Part shown: one piece after another, positions 40,545-48,868 of the stretch
Layout of the letters: every line of letters begins with the position of its first letter
Numbering within the stretch: the first letter of the stretch is position 1
Assembly (NCBI GenBank): GCA_017459925.1
Contig: JAFUCC010000169.1
Coordinates: 1 to 54,273 of the forward strand
DNA: 54,273 nt
Origin: Eggerthellaceae bacterium
Lineage (GTDB): Bacteria; Actinomycetota; Coriobacteriia; Coriobacteriales; Eggerthellaceae
Direction of reading: 5' to 3'
Position numbers and translations under genes: made by a program
Notes under the pieces: model-generated
What the model was told of the DNA's origin: nothing
The model's input: only the letters and a program-made list of their open reading frames with translations
Databases searched by the model: none

Positions 40545-41540
40545 ATGGCTAAAGTTGCAGTACTCATGGGAGGCGCGTCGTTCGAACGCGAGTTTTCGCT
40601 GAACAGCGGCAAGAACATCTGCGCGGCGCTGGAAGAGGCCGGCCATCGCGTCGTGCCGCTCGACACGACCGCATCGCTTGTGCCCACGCTGCGCAGCGAA
40701 CGCCCCGACGTGGTGTACAACGCGCTGCATGGCAAGAACGGCGAAGACGGCACCATCCAGAGCCTCCTCGAGTTCCTCGACATCCCGTTCGTGGGATCGC
40801 CGGCAAGCGTGTGCCACCGTTCGTGGAACAAGGACGCGCTGCACTCTTCGCTGATCAAGTACCGCCAGCTCATCGGCGAGCCCGATGGCGTGGCGTCGTG
40901 GCCTCCGGGCGTGTACATCGCGCGCGCCGCGTTCAAGGACATGGGCGCCGCCACGGCGCTCGACCTCATGGAAAGCCGCATTCCCGGTGGTTACCCCATG
41001 TGCGTGAAGCCGGCGCATGGCGGCTCGGCTCTGGGCATCCACCGCGTCGATTCGCAAGAAGAGCTTGGCGAGGCGATCCTCGACGCGCTGTCGTATGACG
41101 ACGCCGTGAACATCGAGCAGTGGGTCGACGGCGTGGAGCTGTCAGTCGCCATCTTGGGCACCGGCTGGGATGCCCATGCGCTGCCGCCGGTTGAGATCGT
41201 GTCGCGCTCGGCCGCTGGGTTCTTCGACGCCGAAGCCCGCACCGATGCCACCCTCGTCGACTTCCATTGCCCCGTGCGCTTGGCGTCGCTTTCGGAAGAC
41301 GAGGAAGAGGCGCAGGCCATCCGCGCCGAAATCGAACGCGCTGCGCTGGAAGTGTATCGCGCCTACAGCGTGGTCGACCTCGGTCGTATCGACATGATTT
41401 GGGACGGCGGCGCCGCGCGCTGCTTCGAGGTGGACATTTCCCCCGGCATGACCGACCACTCGCTGTTCCCGGCTGCCATCGAAGCTGCCGGCCTGACGCT
41501 CTCCCAGGTTCTCGACGAGCTCGTCAGCCAATACGCATAG
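40545..41540 (+). CDS. ddl: D-alanine--D-alanine ligase
   Basis: 331 residues, ATP-grasp. Marks: VAVLMGGASFEREFSLNSG at the start, VVYNALHGKNGEDG, FVGSPASVC, the ATP-binding CVKPAHGGSALGI, IEQWVDGVELSVAI and the metal-binding FEVDISPGMTDHS. The last has DISPG where most Ddl proteins have NTLPG, a mild change. Makes D-Ala-D-Ala for peptidoglycan. TATAGGAG lies before the ATG. Confidence 0.94.
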   Translation: MAKVAVLMGGASFEREFSLNSGKNICAALEEAGHRVVPLDTTASLVPTLRSERPDVVYNALHGKNGEDGTIQSLLEFLDIPFVGSPASVCHRSWNKDALHSSLIKYRQLIGEPDGVASWPPGVYIARAAFKDMGAATALDLMESRIPGGYPMCVKPAHGGSALGIHRVDSQEELGEAILDALSYDDAVNIEQWVDGVELSVAILGTGWDAHALPPVEIVSRSAAGFFDAEARTDATLVDFHCPVRLASLSEDEEEAQAIRAEIERAALEVYRAYSVVDLGRIDMIWDGGAARCFEVDISPGMTDHSLFPAAIEAAGLTLSQVLDELVSQYA

Positions 41541-41559
41541 GTCTTTGCAAGCCTGCGAT

Positions 41560-41723
41560 GGCGGCGGTTGAACGCTCACCCCAGGGATGATTGAACGCTC
41601 ACCCCAGGGGTGATGTTCAAATTTGCTGAAACTCTACCTTTATGCAGAAGTGTTCCTTCAATTTGAACATCACCCCTGGGGTGAGCGTTCAACCGTCCCT
41701 GGGGTGAGCGTTCAACCGCCGCC
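41560..41723. repeat. Family-1 palindromic repeat, locus 8 (two nested units)
   Basis: 64-bp arms (41560-41623 and 41660-41723) with two mismatches at 41588-41590. The inner 102-base unit (41591-41692) differs from the inner unit of locus 7 by one base. Flanks GCCTGCGATGGC and GCCATCGCAGG continue the symmetry after an 11-base offset. It follows ddl. Confidence 0.97.
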
Positions 41724-41824
41724 CCTTCAACCCGCCATCGCAGGATTAATATCATCTGGCAACAAATCGGCAACTAAATTCGTCCGAGCTTGAGATAGTT
41801 CGTGATGAATTGCGCGTGCGTGCT

Positions 41825-41830
41825 TATAAT
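41825..41830 (+). promoter_or_regulatory. -10 box (TATAAT) for the envelope cluster
   Basis: A perfect TATAAT, 35 bases before the ATG at 41865. No -35 at normal spacing. Confidence 0.45.
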
Positions 41831-41864
41831 GTGCGTACGTCAATTTCGCAATGAGGAGGCAACT

Positions 41865-42296
41865 ATGTCTAAGATCGGACCGTTTATCACTGGTGCTGCC
41901 ATTGGCGCTCTTGCCGCCCTGATGTTTGCACCCAAGACCGGCGAGCAGACCCGTGCCTTTGTCGCCGAGAAGGCCAACGCCGTCGCTGGCGAGGCGAAGG
42001 ACTTCGGTGCCGGCTTCCCGGCTTCGGCCCAGGACGCCTTCAAGGTTGCGCAGGAGAAGGGGCAGGGCTTCGTGGCCGATGCCCAGGCTCGCGTGAAGGA
42101 AGCTGCCGGTCAGCCCGCTGAAATCGACAGCGACGACCTGCGCGAGAAGATCGAGGCCGCCCGTCAGCGCATTGCCGCTCAGGTGATGGAAAACGCCGAG
42201 GCCAGCAAGGCCGTCGACATTGCCGCCGAGGCAAAGGAAACGGCTGCCGAGATCGTCGACGCCGCCAAGGACGCGGTTGCCGAGGCTGTCGAGTAA
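41865..42296 (+). CDS. YtxH-domain protein
   Basis: 143 residues. An N-terminal glycine/alanine membrane segment with the YtxH mark GAAIGALAALMFAPKTGEQTR (~9-29), then a long Ala/Glu/Lys amphipathic helix. YtxH proteins are small envelope or stress-linked proteins of unclear biochemistry. GAGGAGG lies upstream. A terminator follows, and then the PRC-barrel gene. Confidence 0.85.
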   Translation: MSKIGPFITGAAIGALAALMFAPKTGEQTRAFVAEKANAVAGEAKDFGAGFPASAQDAFKVAQEKGQGFVADAQARVKEAAGQPAEIDSDDLREKIEAARQRIAAQVMENAEASKAVDIAAEAKETAAEIVDAAKDAVAEAVE

Positions 42297-42316
42297 ATCG
42301 CAAGGCGAATCGTACG

Positions 42317-42352
42317 AGGTGCGCCCACCGCAGGTCGGTTGGCGCACCTTTG
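42317..42352 (+). terminator. Intrinsic terminator after the YtxH gene
   Basis: AGGTGCGCC pairs with GGCGCACCT (9 bp) followed by TT; readthrough into the PRC-barrel gene is possible as the T run is short. Confidence 0.6.
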
Positions 42353-42371
42353 CATGTAAAGCAGGAATTGC

Positions 42372-43247
42372 ATGGGCGAACAACTGGTTACAACGAAGGA
42401 ACTCGCTGGCAAGCGCGTGATCGACGACAAGAAGGGCAGGCGCATCGGCAAGGTGCGCCGTTTCGTGTTCCATCCGTCCGAGAAACGCTGCATCGGCCTG
42501 CTTGTGAAGCGTCCCGATGCCGCCCTCATGTTCCATCGCAAGGACCTGTTCGTCTCGCTTGCCGGCTTTCATTTCGATGATGCGGGAAACATAGTCGTCC
42601 ACGGCGATGCCGATGCTACCGACAAGGGCGCGGTCAAGGCGCTCGGCGTTAATTGGGATACGTGCGTCATCTGGGTTGGCATGCCGGTCATGACGGCGGG
42701 CGGTGACGTGCTCGGCTTCGTCGACGTCGTCACGTTCGACCGCGAAACCGGTGCCGTGCATAGCCTCACGACTGAAAACGGCGCAGCCAACGATGCCATC
42801 GTCGGCAAGCGCTCGATTCCGGCCTCCTATGTGAAGGGGTTCAGGCGCGGTCAGGGCGTGGCGCTCGTCGCCGCAGGCGAGTACCAAGGCGAAGACCCCG
42901 ACGAGCATGTTGAAAAGGGCGCCATCATGGTGTCTGACGAAGCGCTCGACCTTCCCATACAGGGAGGGGCCGCAGCTGCCGCCGGCAAGGCGACGGCGGT
43001 CGTTGCCGACAAGGCCAAGAAAGGCGCAAGCCAGGCGAAGGTCGGCGCGGCGAAGGCCAAGAAGGTCGTCGACGCCAAGCTCGAGGAGGCGAAGCCGACG
43101 CAGGAAAAGCTCGCGAACGTTGCCGGCGAAGCCATCGAGTCGGGCACGTTCGCAGTGGGCAAGCAGCTCGGCAAGGCTTCGGGCATGTTCGCCGCTTTCA
43201 AGGAAGAGTTCGACAAGGCCTCGCGCGGAGAAGGCGAGGACGACTAG
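42372..43247 (+). CDS. PRC-barrel domain protein
   Basis: 291 residues. Two PRC-barrel-like halves: VTTKELAGKRVIDDKKGRRI (~6-25) and GMPVMTAGGDVLGFVDVV (~103-120). The C-terminal ~90 residues are an Ala/Lys-rich helix (KKGASQAKVGAAKAKKV) and there is no clear membrane segment. PRC barrels often act in adaptor or RNA-processing roles; the function here is unknown. It stops 3 bases before the TVP38 gene, giving a tight operon. Confidence 0.85.
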   Translation: MGEQLVTTKELAGKRVIDDKKGRRIGKVRRFVFHPSEKRCIGLLVKRPDAALMFHRKDLFVSLAGFHFDDAGNIVVHGDADATDKGAVKALGVNWDTCVIWVGMPVMTAGGDVLGFVDVVTFDRETGAVHSLTTENGAANDAIVGKRSIPASYVKGFRRGQGVALVAAGEYQGEDPDEHVEKGAIMVSDEALDLPIQGGAAAAAGKATAVVADKAKKGASQAKVGAAKAKKVVDAKLEEAKPTQEKLANVAGEAIESGTFAVGKQLGKASGMFAAFKEEFDKASRGEGEDD

Positions 43248-43250
43248 CCG

Positions 43251-43949
43251 ATGAAGTCTCTCGATCGCGCAACCGTCTTCAAGTTCGCAGGGCTTGTGGC
43301 GTTCATCGTGCTGTTGGCTGTCATCGTCGCCGTCGCTTGGCCTTACATCGCCGATGTTTTCTCGGAAGGCGGCGTGGAGCGTCTCGTCGAACGCGTTCAG
43401 AACGCGGGCCCGTTCGGCGTGCTCATATTGTTGGGCATGCAGTTCCTGCAAATCGTCGTGGCGTTCATTCCCGGCGAGGTCGTCCAGCTGGCGGCCGGCC
43501 TCATGTACGGCCCGTGGCTCGGCTCGCTCATCATCCTCGTCGGCTGCGCCATCTCGAGCACGATCATCTACAAGCTCGTGCACATGCTGGGCGCGCCGTT
43601 CGTGCAAGGCATGGTGTCGACCGAGCATCTCGACAAGTTCAGGAAGTTCGAGGAGTCGGGCAAGCTCGACATCATCGTGTTCATCCTGTTCCTCATTCCT
43701 GGCATGCCGAAAGACGTGTTCACCTACATCGTGCCGCTGACCGACATGCCCTATAAGAAGTTCATCACCCTGACTACCATCGGCCGCATTCCGGGCGTTG
43801 TCGGCTCGACGTACGCGGCCGCCGGGTTTGCGAGCGGCGAGTTCATCGGGCCCATCATCGTGCTCGTCATCCTAGCCGTCGTCGCCGTCGTCGCAATCGT
43901 GTTCCGCGACAAGATCATGAACGCGTTCCACCGGGAGGAGGGCCGATGA
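43251..43949 (+). CDS. TVP38/TMEM64 (VTT/DedA-like) membrane protein
   Basis: 232 residues, about five or six membrane segments. The VTT mark is FIPGEVVQLAAGLMYGPWLGS (~82-102), and LIPGMPKDVFTYIVPL / TTIGRIPGVVGST form the second re-entrant half. DedA/VTT proteins are linked to lipid flipping and membrane homeostasis. Its stop overlaps the next start (ATGA). Confidence 0.92.
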   Translation: MKSLDRATVFKFAGLVAFIVLLAVIVAVAWPYIADVFSEGGVERLVERVQNAGPFGVLILLGMQFLQIVVAFIPGEVVQLAAGLMYGPWLGSLIILVGCAISSTIIYKLVHMLGAPFVQGMVSTEHLDKFRKFEESGKLDIIVFILFLIPGMPKDVFTYIVPLTDMPYKKFITLTTIGRIPGVVGSTYAAAGFASGEFIGPIIVLVILAVVAVVAIVFRDKIMNAFHREEGR

Positions 43950-44377
43950 GCGAACAAGGTCATTGGGTCAATCAGGAAGCCTCGGGGAGCGCTCAATCGT
44001 CGTACTGGCAGGGCGAGTATCACGGGCCCGAATACAGCAGGTCGGAAGGCGATGAGCATGCAGATCAGAGCTATGGCTCCATGTCGGCTGCCGCACGCCG
44101 GTCGTATGCGAGCGAGGCCATTCGCCAAAAGGACCACGTGTCCGCCGGCCTGTTCGCGATCTTCCTGGGTATGTTCGGCGTTCACAAGTTCTACCTGGGC
44201 TGCAACAACGCCGGGTTCATCATGTTGGCCATGTCCATTATCGGCGGCATCCTGACGTTCGGGCTCGCCGCGGCCGTTATCTGGTTCATCGCCATCGTCG
44301 AGGGCATCACCTACCTCACCAAATCCCAGACCGAGTTCGACCGCCTGTACGTTCTGAATCAACGCGATTGGTTCTGA
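43946..44377 (+). CDS. TM2-domain membrane protein
   Basis: 143 residues. A polar Ser/Tyr-rich N-terminus (~1-65), then a TM2 domain: SAGLFAIFLGMFGVHKFYLG, and a second helix IWFIAIVEGITYLTK. It overlaps the TVP38 gene by 4 bases. Role unknown; TM2 proteins often accompany envelope genes. Confidence 0.88.
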   Translation: MSEQGHWVNQEASGSAQSSYWQGEYHGPEYSRSEGDEHADQSYGSMSAAARRSYASEAIRQKDHVSAGLFAIFLGMFGVHKFYLGCNNAGFIMLAMSIIGGILTFGLAAAVIWFIAIVEGITYLTKSQTEFDRLYVLNQRDWF

Positions 44378-44390
44378 TACGACCAGGAAT

Positions 44391-44701
44391 CGTCTTCTGC
44401 CGGGCCCCTGCCGGGGACGGGGTTCGCGCGATTCCGCAGCTACGCGAGGCGGCCGATTGAACGTCACCCCAGGGACGGCGGCGGGTTGAACGTTAGTTGA
44501 ACATCACCCCAGGGAAGATGTTCAAATTGAAGTAGCGTCCCTGCAAAGGATGGGGCCTCAACGAATTTGAACATCTTCCCTGGGGTGATGTTCAACTAAC
44601 GTTCAACCCGCCGCCGTCCCTGGGGTGACGTTCAATCGGCCGCCTCGCGTAGCTGCGGAATCGCGCGAACCCCGTCCCCGGCAGGGGCCCGGCAGAAGAC
44701 G
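44391..44701. repeat. Family-1 repeat, locus 9: perfect 138-bp-arm palindrome
   Basis: Left arm 44391-44528 and right arm 44564-44701 are perfect inverted copies over all 138 bases (checked in ten-base blocks), with a 35-base loop. Three family-1 half-units are nested in each arm. The outer ~65 bases (CGTCTTCTGCCGGGCCCC...) are not family sequence but are still perfectly mirrored. It fills the gap between the TM2 and aldolase genes. Confidence 0.98.
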
Positions 44702-44739
44702 CTAACGCAAAATGGCGTTGGTTCCTATTGGAATGTATA

Positions 44740-44768
44740 TTGGGGGACGGGATGTAATGCAGTACAAT
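44740..44768 (+). promoter_or_regulatory. Promoter of the aldolase gene
   Basis: TTGGGG (44740-44745), a 17-base spacer, TACAAT (44763-44768); the ATG is 41 bases on, with GAGGAGGAAAGG before it. Confidence 0.5.
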
Positions 44769-44808
44769 GATGGGGTATTTATCAATCCGATGAGGAGGAA
44801 AGGTAACC

Positions 44809-45759
44809 ATGCCTAGCATTACCCGCGAACAGGTTAAGGTGCCCGTCGACGTGTCCCCCGAGATGCGCGAAGTGTACATCGACAACTACATGAAGGCCAC
44901 GCGCAACAGCGGCCGTCTCATGCTGTTCGCATGCGACCAGAAGATCGAGCATCTGAACAAGGACTTCTACGACGGCGGCGAGGAAATCGACCTGGCCGAC
45001 TGCGAGCCCGAGCACCTCTTCAAGATCGGTTCGCAGGGCGTGTGCGGCGTGCTTGCCGGTCAGCGCGGCCTCATCGCTCAGTACGCAGCCGATTACCCCG
45101 ACATCAACTACCTCGTGAAGATGAACTCCAAGACCAACCTGGTGAAGACGGCGCAGGAAGATCCGTATTCTCCGCAGCTGTACGGCCTCGACACCGTGCT
45201 CGCCATGCGCGATTCCGGCGTGAACATCGTGGGCCTGGGCTACACCATTTACCTGGGCAGCGAATACGAGGCCACCATGATGGCCGAAGCTGGCGACCTC
45301 ATCGCCCAAGCTCATGCCGAGGGCCTGCTCGTCGTTTTGTGGATTTACCCGCGCGGCAAGGCCGTCACCGCCGAGAAGGACCCGGACCTCATCGCCGGCG
45401 CCGCGGGCGTGGCGCTGTGCCTGGGCGCCGACTTCGTGAAGGTGAACCCGCCGAAGCCCGAGGGCGAAGACCAGCGCACTCCCGCCGAGGCTCTGGCCAT
45501 CGCCACGAAGGCCGCCGGCCGCACCGGCCTGGTCTGCGCTGGCGGTTCCACGGTCGACGCCGAGACGTTCCTCACGCAGCTCTACGACCAGATTCACGTG
45601 GGCGGCGCCGTGGGCAACGCCACCGGCCGCAACATCCACCAGCGTTCGCTCGACGAGGCTGTGCGCCTGACCAAGGCCATCAGCTCCATCACGCTGGCCG
45701 ACTACGAAGTCGCCGACGCGCTGGCCGTCTTCAACGGCGAGAAGGACTTCACGCTGTAA
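44809..45759 (+). CDS. Class I (DeoC/FbaB-type) aldolase, probably fructose-bisphosphate aldolase
   Basis: 316 residues. TIM-barrel aldolase resembling archaeal-type class I FBP aldolases and LacD-like enzymes. ACDQKIEHLNKDF is near the start, the Schiff-base lysine is K211 in GADFVKVNPP, and the phosphate-binding CAGGST and GGAVGNATGRNIHQR come later. It likely splits fructose-1,6-bisphosphate. A very strong ribosome site and a clean promoter suggest high expression. A terminator follows. Confidence 0.88.
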   Translation: MPSITREQVKVPVDVSPEMREVYIDNYMKATRNSGRLMLFACDQKIEHLNKDFYDGGEEIDLADCEPEHLFKIGSQGVCGVLAGQRGLIAQYAADYPDINYLVKMNSKTNLVKTAQEDPYSPQLYGLDTVLAMRDSGVNIVGLGYTIYLGSEYEATMMAEAGDLIAQAHAEGLLVVLWIYPRGKAVTAEKDPDLIAGAAGVALCLGADFVKVNPPKPEGEDQRTPAEALAIATKAAGRTGLVCAGGSTVDAETFLTQLYDQIHVGGAVGNATGRNIHQRSLDEAVRLTKAISSITLADYEVADALAVFNGEKDFTL

Positions 45760-45777
45760 GCAACGAGTCGTAGCGCT

Positions 45778-45819
45778 TTTCAAGTGGGCATTCCTGCAAA
45801 GCGGGGGTGCCCACTTTTG
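45778..45819 (+). terminator. Intrinsic terminator of the aldolase gene
   Basis: AAGTGGGCA (45782-45790) pairs with TGCCCACTT (45808-45816), then TT. Confidence 0.8.
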
Positions 45820-45864
45820 ATATGCTGTTCTTGTTAGAAAGTCCCCTGATGAAGGAGGGTCTTG

Positions 45865-47151
45865 ATGATTTGCCCGTCATGCGGTCAGGAAGTTCCCGAG
45901 CTTAAGTTCTGCGTGAACTGCGGAAGCTCGCTTGCGGACGCCGCGACGCAAGATTTCGCCGCGCAATCGACCGAGCCTGTGAACGAACCGGCGACGGAAC
46001 CTTCGTTCACCCCCGAAGTTCCCGGCGACTCAGCTTGGCAGGCTCAGCCGCAGCAAGCCTACCAAACCGGCCAGACATTGCAGATGCCGCCCCAAGCCGA
46101 CCAGTTCGGCCAGCAGGCGGGCGGGTACGTGCCCCCGACGGGCAGCCCGCAGCCGCCCACGTACCAGGTGCCGCAGGCGGCTTCGGCGAATCGCGCGCCT
46201 AATGCAGCGTTTGTCCTCGTCATCGTCGGCCTCGTGCTCAGCTGCCTGTTCGTCACGTTCATTCCGGGCTTGGTATGCTCCATCATCGGCCTCGTGCTGA
46301 ATGCGGGCTACAACAAGAAGGGCCTCGACAACCCGCGTAAGACGGCTACGACGGTCGTCGGCATCATCGGCATCGTCATCGGCGTGTTTTGCCTGGCGGC
46401 CACCATCATGATCGGCGTCATCTCGGCAGAAGTGGTCGACGAGCTCGATCGCCAGGGCATCGACATCACCACCGACAGCGTCGAGGTGACGACCGATTCC
46501 AGCGGGCACGTCAACATTTCGGTGAAGGACGACAAGTCGAGCAGCGCCGCATCTGGCGCCGCCGTCACGGGCTCGTCGAGTGCCGCGAGCTCTTCCGGCA
46601 GCACGTCGGCGCTGTCGATGGCGAAGTACGATGAGGACAAGTACCACGACTCCGAATACAACCCCACGCTGTATTCGGTCATCGAGCTGACTGGTTCCGA
46701 GCTCCAAGACCTGCTCGATTTCTACAACTTCTCTTGGGATGACGACATCGCGTCGTGGTATGCGTCCGACGGCTCGCTGTATGGCGTCGAGGATTCGAAG
46801 GACGCGCTCACCAAAAGCCAGATTGAGCAGCTTCCCGCAGGAGCGGCTGGCCAACCCGTCGCCATCGTGCTGACGGTCGAGGGCTACAGCACGCCCTCAG
46901 CTGCATTTACCGCATTGAGCAAGGACGTTACGGTCGAGAGCACGCTCGACGTCGACGACGTGTACTTCGCGGTCGTGCACGGCACGCCTGGCGCCCAATA
47001 CCTGGTCGCCGTTAGCGAGACGGACGACGACGAGCAGACGTTTTTGCTGTTCACGAACGAAGCCATCTCCGGCGGCTTGTTCGAACAGCTGACGGGCGCC
47101 AATGCTGGCTCGTCGATCGACGAAGTCTGGAAGGCCATCAACAGCATCTAA
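45865..47151 (+). CDS. Zinc-ribbon membrane protein with Ser-rich linker
   Basis: 428 residues. N-terminal zinc ribbon (CPSCGQ ... CVNCGSS, residues 3-22), Gln/Pro-rich linker (~40-110), and two membrane segments (~115-140 and ~160-185) with a DUF4190-like look. A Ser/Ala-rich stretch (~220-250) leads to an extracellular domain (~255-428) that contains no motif I recognise. AAGGAGGG precedes the ATG at 45865. Same plan as the YARHG protein at 13249. Confidence 0.82.
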   Translation: MICPSCGQEVPELKFCVNCGSSLADAATQDFAAQSTEPVNEPATEPSFTPEVPGDSAWQAQPQQAYQTGQTLQMPPQADQFGQQAGGYVPPTGSPQPPTYQVPQAASANRAPNAAFVLVIVGLVLSCLFVTFIPGLVCSIIGLVLNAGYNKKGLDNPRKTATTVVGIIGIVIGVFCLAATIMIGVISAEVVDELDRQGIDITTDSVEVTTDSSGHVNISVKDDKSSSAASGAAVTGSSSAASSSGSTSALSMAKYDEDKYHDSEYNPTLYSVIELTGSELQDLLDFYNFSWDDDIASWYASDGSLYGVEDSKDALTKSQIEQLPAGAAGQPVAIVLTVEGYSTPSAAFTALSKDVTVESTLDVDDVYFAVVHGTPGAQYLVAVSETDDDEQTFLLFTNEAISGGLFEQLTGANAGSSIDEVWKAINSI

Positions 47152-47186
47152 ATCGGGCGTTCCGGAGATATCGACGGAAACTGCGC

Positions 47187-47192
47187 TATAAT
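47187..47192 (+). promoter_or_regulatory. -10 box (TATAAT) for tRNA-Leu
   Basis: TATAAT ends 10 bases before the tRNA 5' end at 47203. Confidence 0.55.
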
Positions 47193-47202
47193 CGCCTGGT
47201 GC

Positions 47203-47284
47203 GCCCGAGTGGCGGAATGGCAGACGCGGCGGTCTCAAAAACCGTTGGGAAACCGTGAGAGTTCGAATCTCTCCTCGGGCACCA
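47203..47284 (+). tRNA. tRNA-Leu (anticodon CAA)
   Basis: Acceptor stem GCCCGAG/CTCGGGC, D-arm TGGCGGAATGGCAGACGC, anticodon loop CTCAAAA with CAA at 47236-47238, a variable arm, and T-arm AGAGTTCGAATCTCT. CCA is encoded. It reads UUG codons. Confidence 0.95.
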
Positions 47285-47294
47285 CGAGAAACGT

Positions 47295-47327
47295 AACAGG
47301 CCGGGCAAGCTCCCGGCCTGTTTGTTT
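47295..47327 (+). terminator. Intrinsic terminator of tRNA-Leu
   Basis: AACAGGCCGGG, loop CAAGCT, CCCGGCCTGTTT then GTTT. Confidence 0.85.
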
Positions 47328-47330
47328 AAC

Positions 47331-47360
47331 CCGTAGGGGCGCGATTCATCGTGCCCGCGC
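47331..47360. repeat. Family-3 repeat before the dipeptidase gene
   Basis: CCGTAGGGGCGCGATTCATC followed by GTGCCCGCGC; one change from the core. Confidence 0.8.
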
Positions 47361-47413
47361 CGCGCAGCCGGTTTATCAGAAGCGCGAAGCGCATCATCAA
47401 ATGAGGAGCGTTC

Positions 47414-48838
47414 ATGAACGACGAACTGCAGCGTGAAATCGACGCGTACATCGAGGCGCATTGGGAAGAGGTCATCGCCGACATAAACACGCTCGTGCGG
47501 GTCGATAGCATCGAAGATCTCGACGCCGCCGCTGATGGCGCGCCCTACGGTCCGGAGCCTCGCGAGGCGCTCGACCGGGCGCTTGGCATTGCGGCCCGCA
47601 TGGGGCTCGATTCGCACGATTGCGGAGGCCATGTCGGCTATGCCGACCTTCCGGGCGAGAGCGCCACGCAAATCGGCATTATCGGCCACGTGGATGTCGT
47701 TCCCGCTGGCCCCGGTTGGCATTTCCCCGCGCATGAGGTCACGCGCAAAGACGGCTACCTCATCGGCCGCGGCGTGCTCGATGACAAAGGTCCGCTCATG
47801 GTGGCGCTTCACGCCGTGAAGTTCTGGAAAGACCGCGGCGCAACGCTTCCCTACACGGTGCGCGTGCTCTTCGGCGCCAACGAGGAAACCAACATGAAGG
47901 ACGTCGCGTATTATCGCGAGCATTTCGAAGATCCAGCGTTCCTGTTCACGCCCGATAGCCAGTTTCCCGTGGGCTACGGCGAAGCCGGCATCTGCAGCGG
48001 CACGCTGAAGAGCGGGGTTTTCTATGGCGCGTCGATCATCGAATTCGAAGGCGGCCAGGCCGTCAACGCCGTGCCTGCGCAGGCCAGCGCCATCGTGCGC
48101 CAGGGAGCCTACCCGTTCGACGATGACGATTACGACTGCATTTCGGTCGAGGAGTACCGAGGCGACATCGCCAAGATCGAGGCTACGGGCAAAAGCGCCC
48201 ATGCGGCCGAACCCGAGCTCGGCGTGAACGCCATCGGCTTGCTCGTCGACTACCTGCTGGAAAACGAGGCGGGTTCTGCCGCCGAGCGAGCATTCCTCGA
48301 GCTGCTGCAGAAGCTTCACGGCTCCACCGACGGCTCCGGTTTGGGCATCGCCTGTTCCGACGAGCATTTCGGTTCGCTGACGGCGGTTGGCGGCAAGGCG
48401 TACATCGAGAAGGTCAGCATGAACCAGTGCCGCATTTGCCAGACCATCGACTTCCGCTACCCGACGACCATTACATCAGCCGAAATCGAGCACCGCGTGA
48501 ACGATCTGGCGGTTGAAGCAGGCGCCACGTTCACGATGGAGCACGATAAAACCCCGTTCCTCATGGATCCGGAATCACCTGCCGTCCAGGTGCTGCTCGA
48601 CGCATATAACGAAGTGACGGGGGAGAATCGCGGCGGCATGACTTCGAAGGGCGGCACCTACGCGCGCATGTTCACGACCGGTGTCAGCTTCGGCGTCGAG
48701 AAGCCTTGGGAAGACGACCCAGATTGGGTGGGAACGATGCACGGTCCCGACGAGGGCGTGAGCGAGGAGTTGCTGAAACAGGCGTTTTCCATCTATGCTC
48801 GCGCGCTCGGCAAACTCATGAACGTCGAGTTGCGATAG
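47414..48838 (+). CDS. M20-family dipeptidase, PepV-like
   Basis: 474 residues. Metal-site marks of the M20/PepV family: GIIGHVDVVPAG (~92-103), the Asp in GRGVLDDKGP, the catalytic Glu pair in FGANEETNMKD, the Asp in FTPDSQFPVGYGE, and a C-terminal MHGPDEG. PepV-type enzymes cut dipeptides, using two zinc or manganese ions. GAGGAG lies before the ATG at 47414. Single-gene unit, with its own terminator. Confidence 0.9.
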   Translation: MNDELQREIDAYIEAHWEEVIADINTLVRVDSIEDLDAAADGAPYGPEPREALDRALGIAARMGLDSHDCGGHVGYADLPGESATQIGIIGHVDVVPAGPGWHFPAHEVTRKDGYLIGRGVLDDKGPLMVALHAVKFWKDRGATLPYTVRVLFGANEETNMKDVAYYREHFEDPAFLFTPDSQFPVGYGEAGICSGTLKSGVFYGASIIEFEGGQAVNAVPAQASAIVRQGAYPFDDDDYDCISVEEYRGDIAKIEATGKSAHAAEPELGVNAIGLLVDYLLENEAGSAAERAFLELLQKLHGSTDGSGLGIACSDEHFGSLTAVGGKAYIEKVSMNQCRICQTIDFRYPTTITSAEIEHRVNDLAVEAGATFTMEHDKTPFLMDPESPAVQVLLDAYNEVTGENRGGMTSKGGTYARMFTTGVSFGVEKPWEDDPDWVGTMHGPDEGVSEELLKQAFSIYARALGKLMNVELR

Positions 48839-48841
48839 GCG

Positions 48842-48868
48842 AAAATACCAGGCAAGCGGTATTTTTTT
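48842..48868 (+). terminator. Intrinsic terminator of the dipeptidase gene
   Basis: AAAATACC pairs with GGTATTTT, then TTT. Confidence 0.8.

Noticed and set aside
41727..43628. 633-codon open frame on the minus strand
   Set aside because: It lies opposite the YtxH, PRC-barrel and TVP38 genes, has no ribosome site or domain, and its open state follows from GC-rich codons on the true strand.
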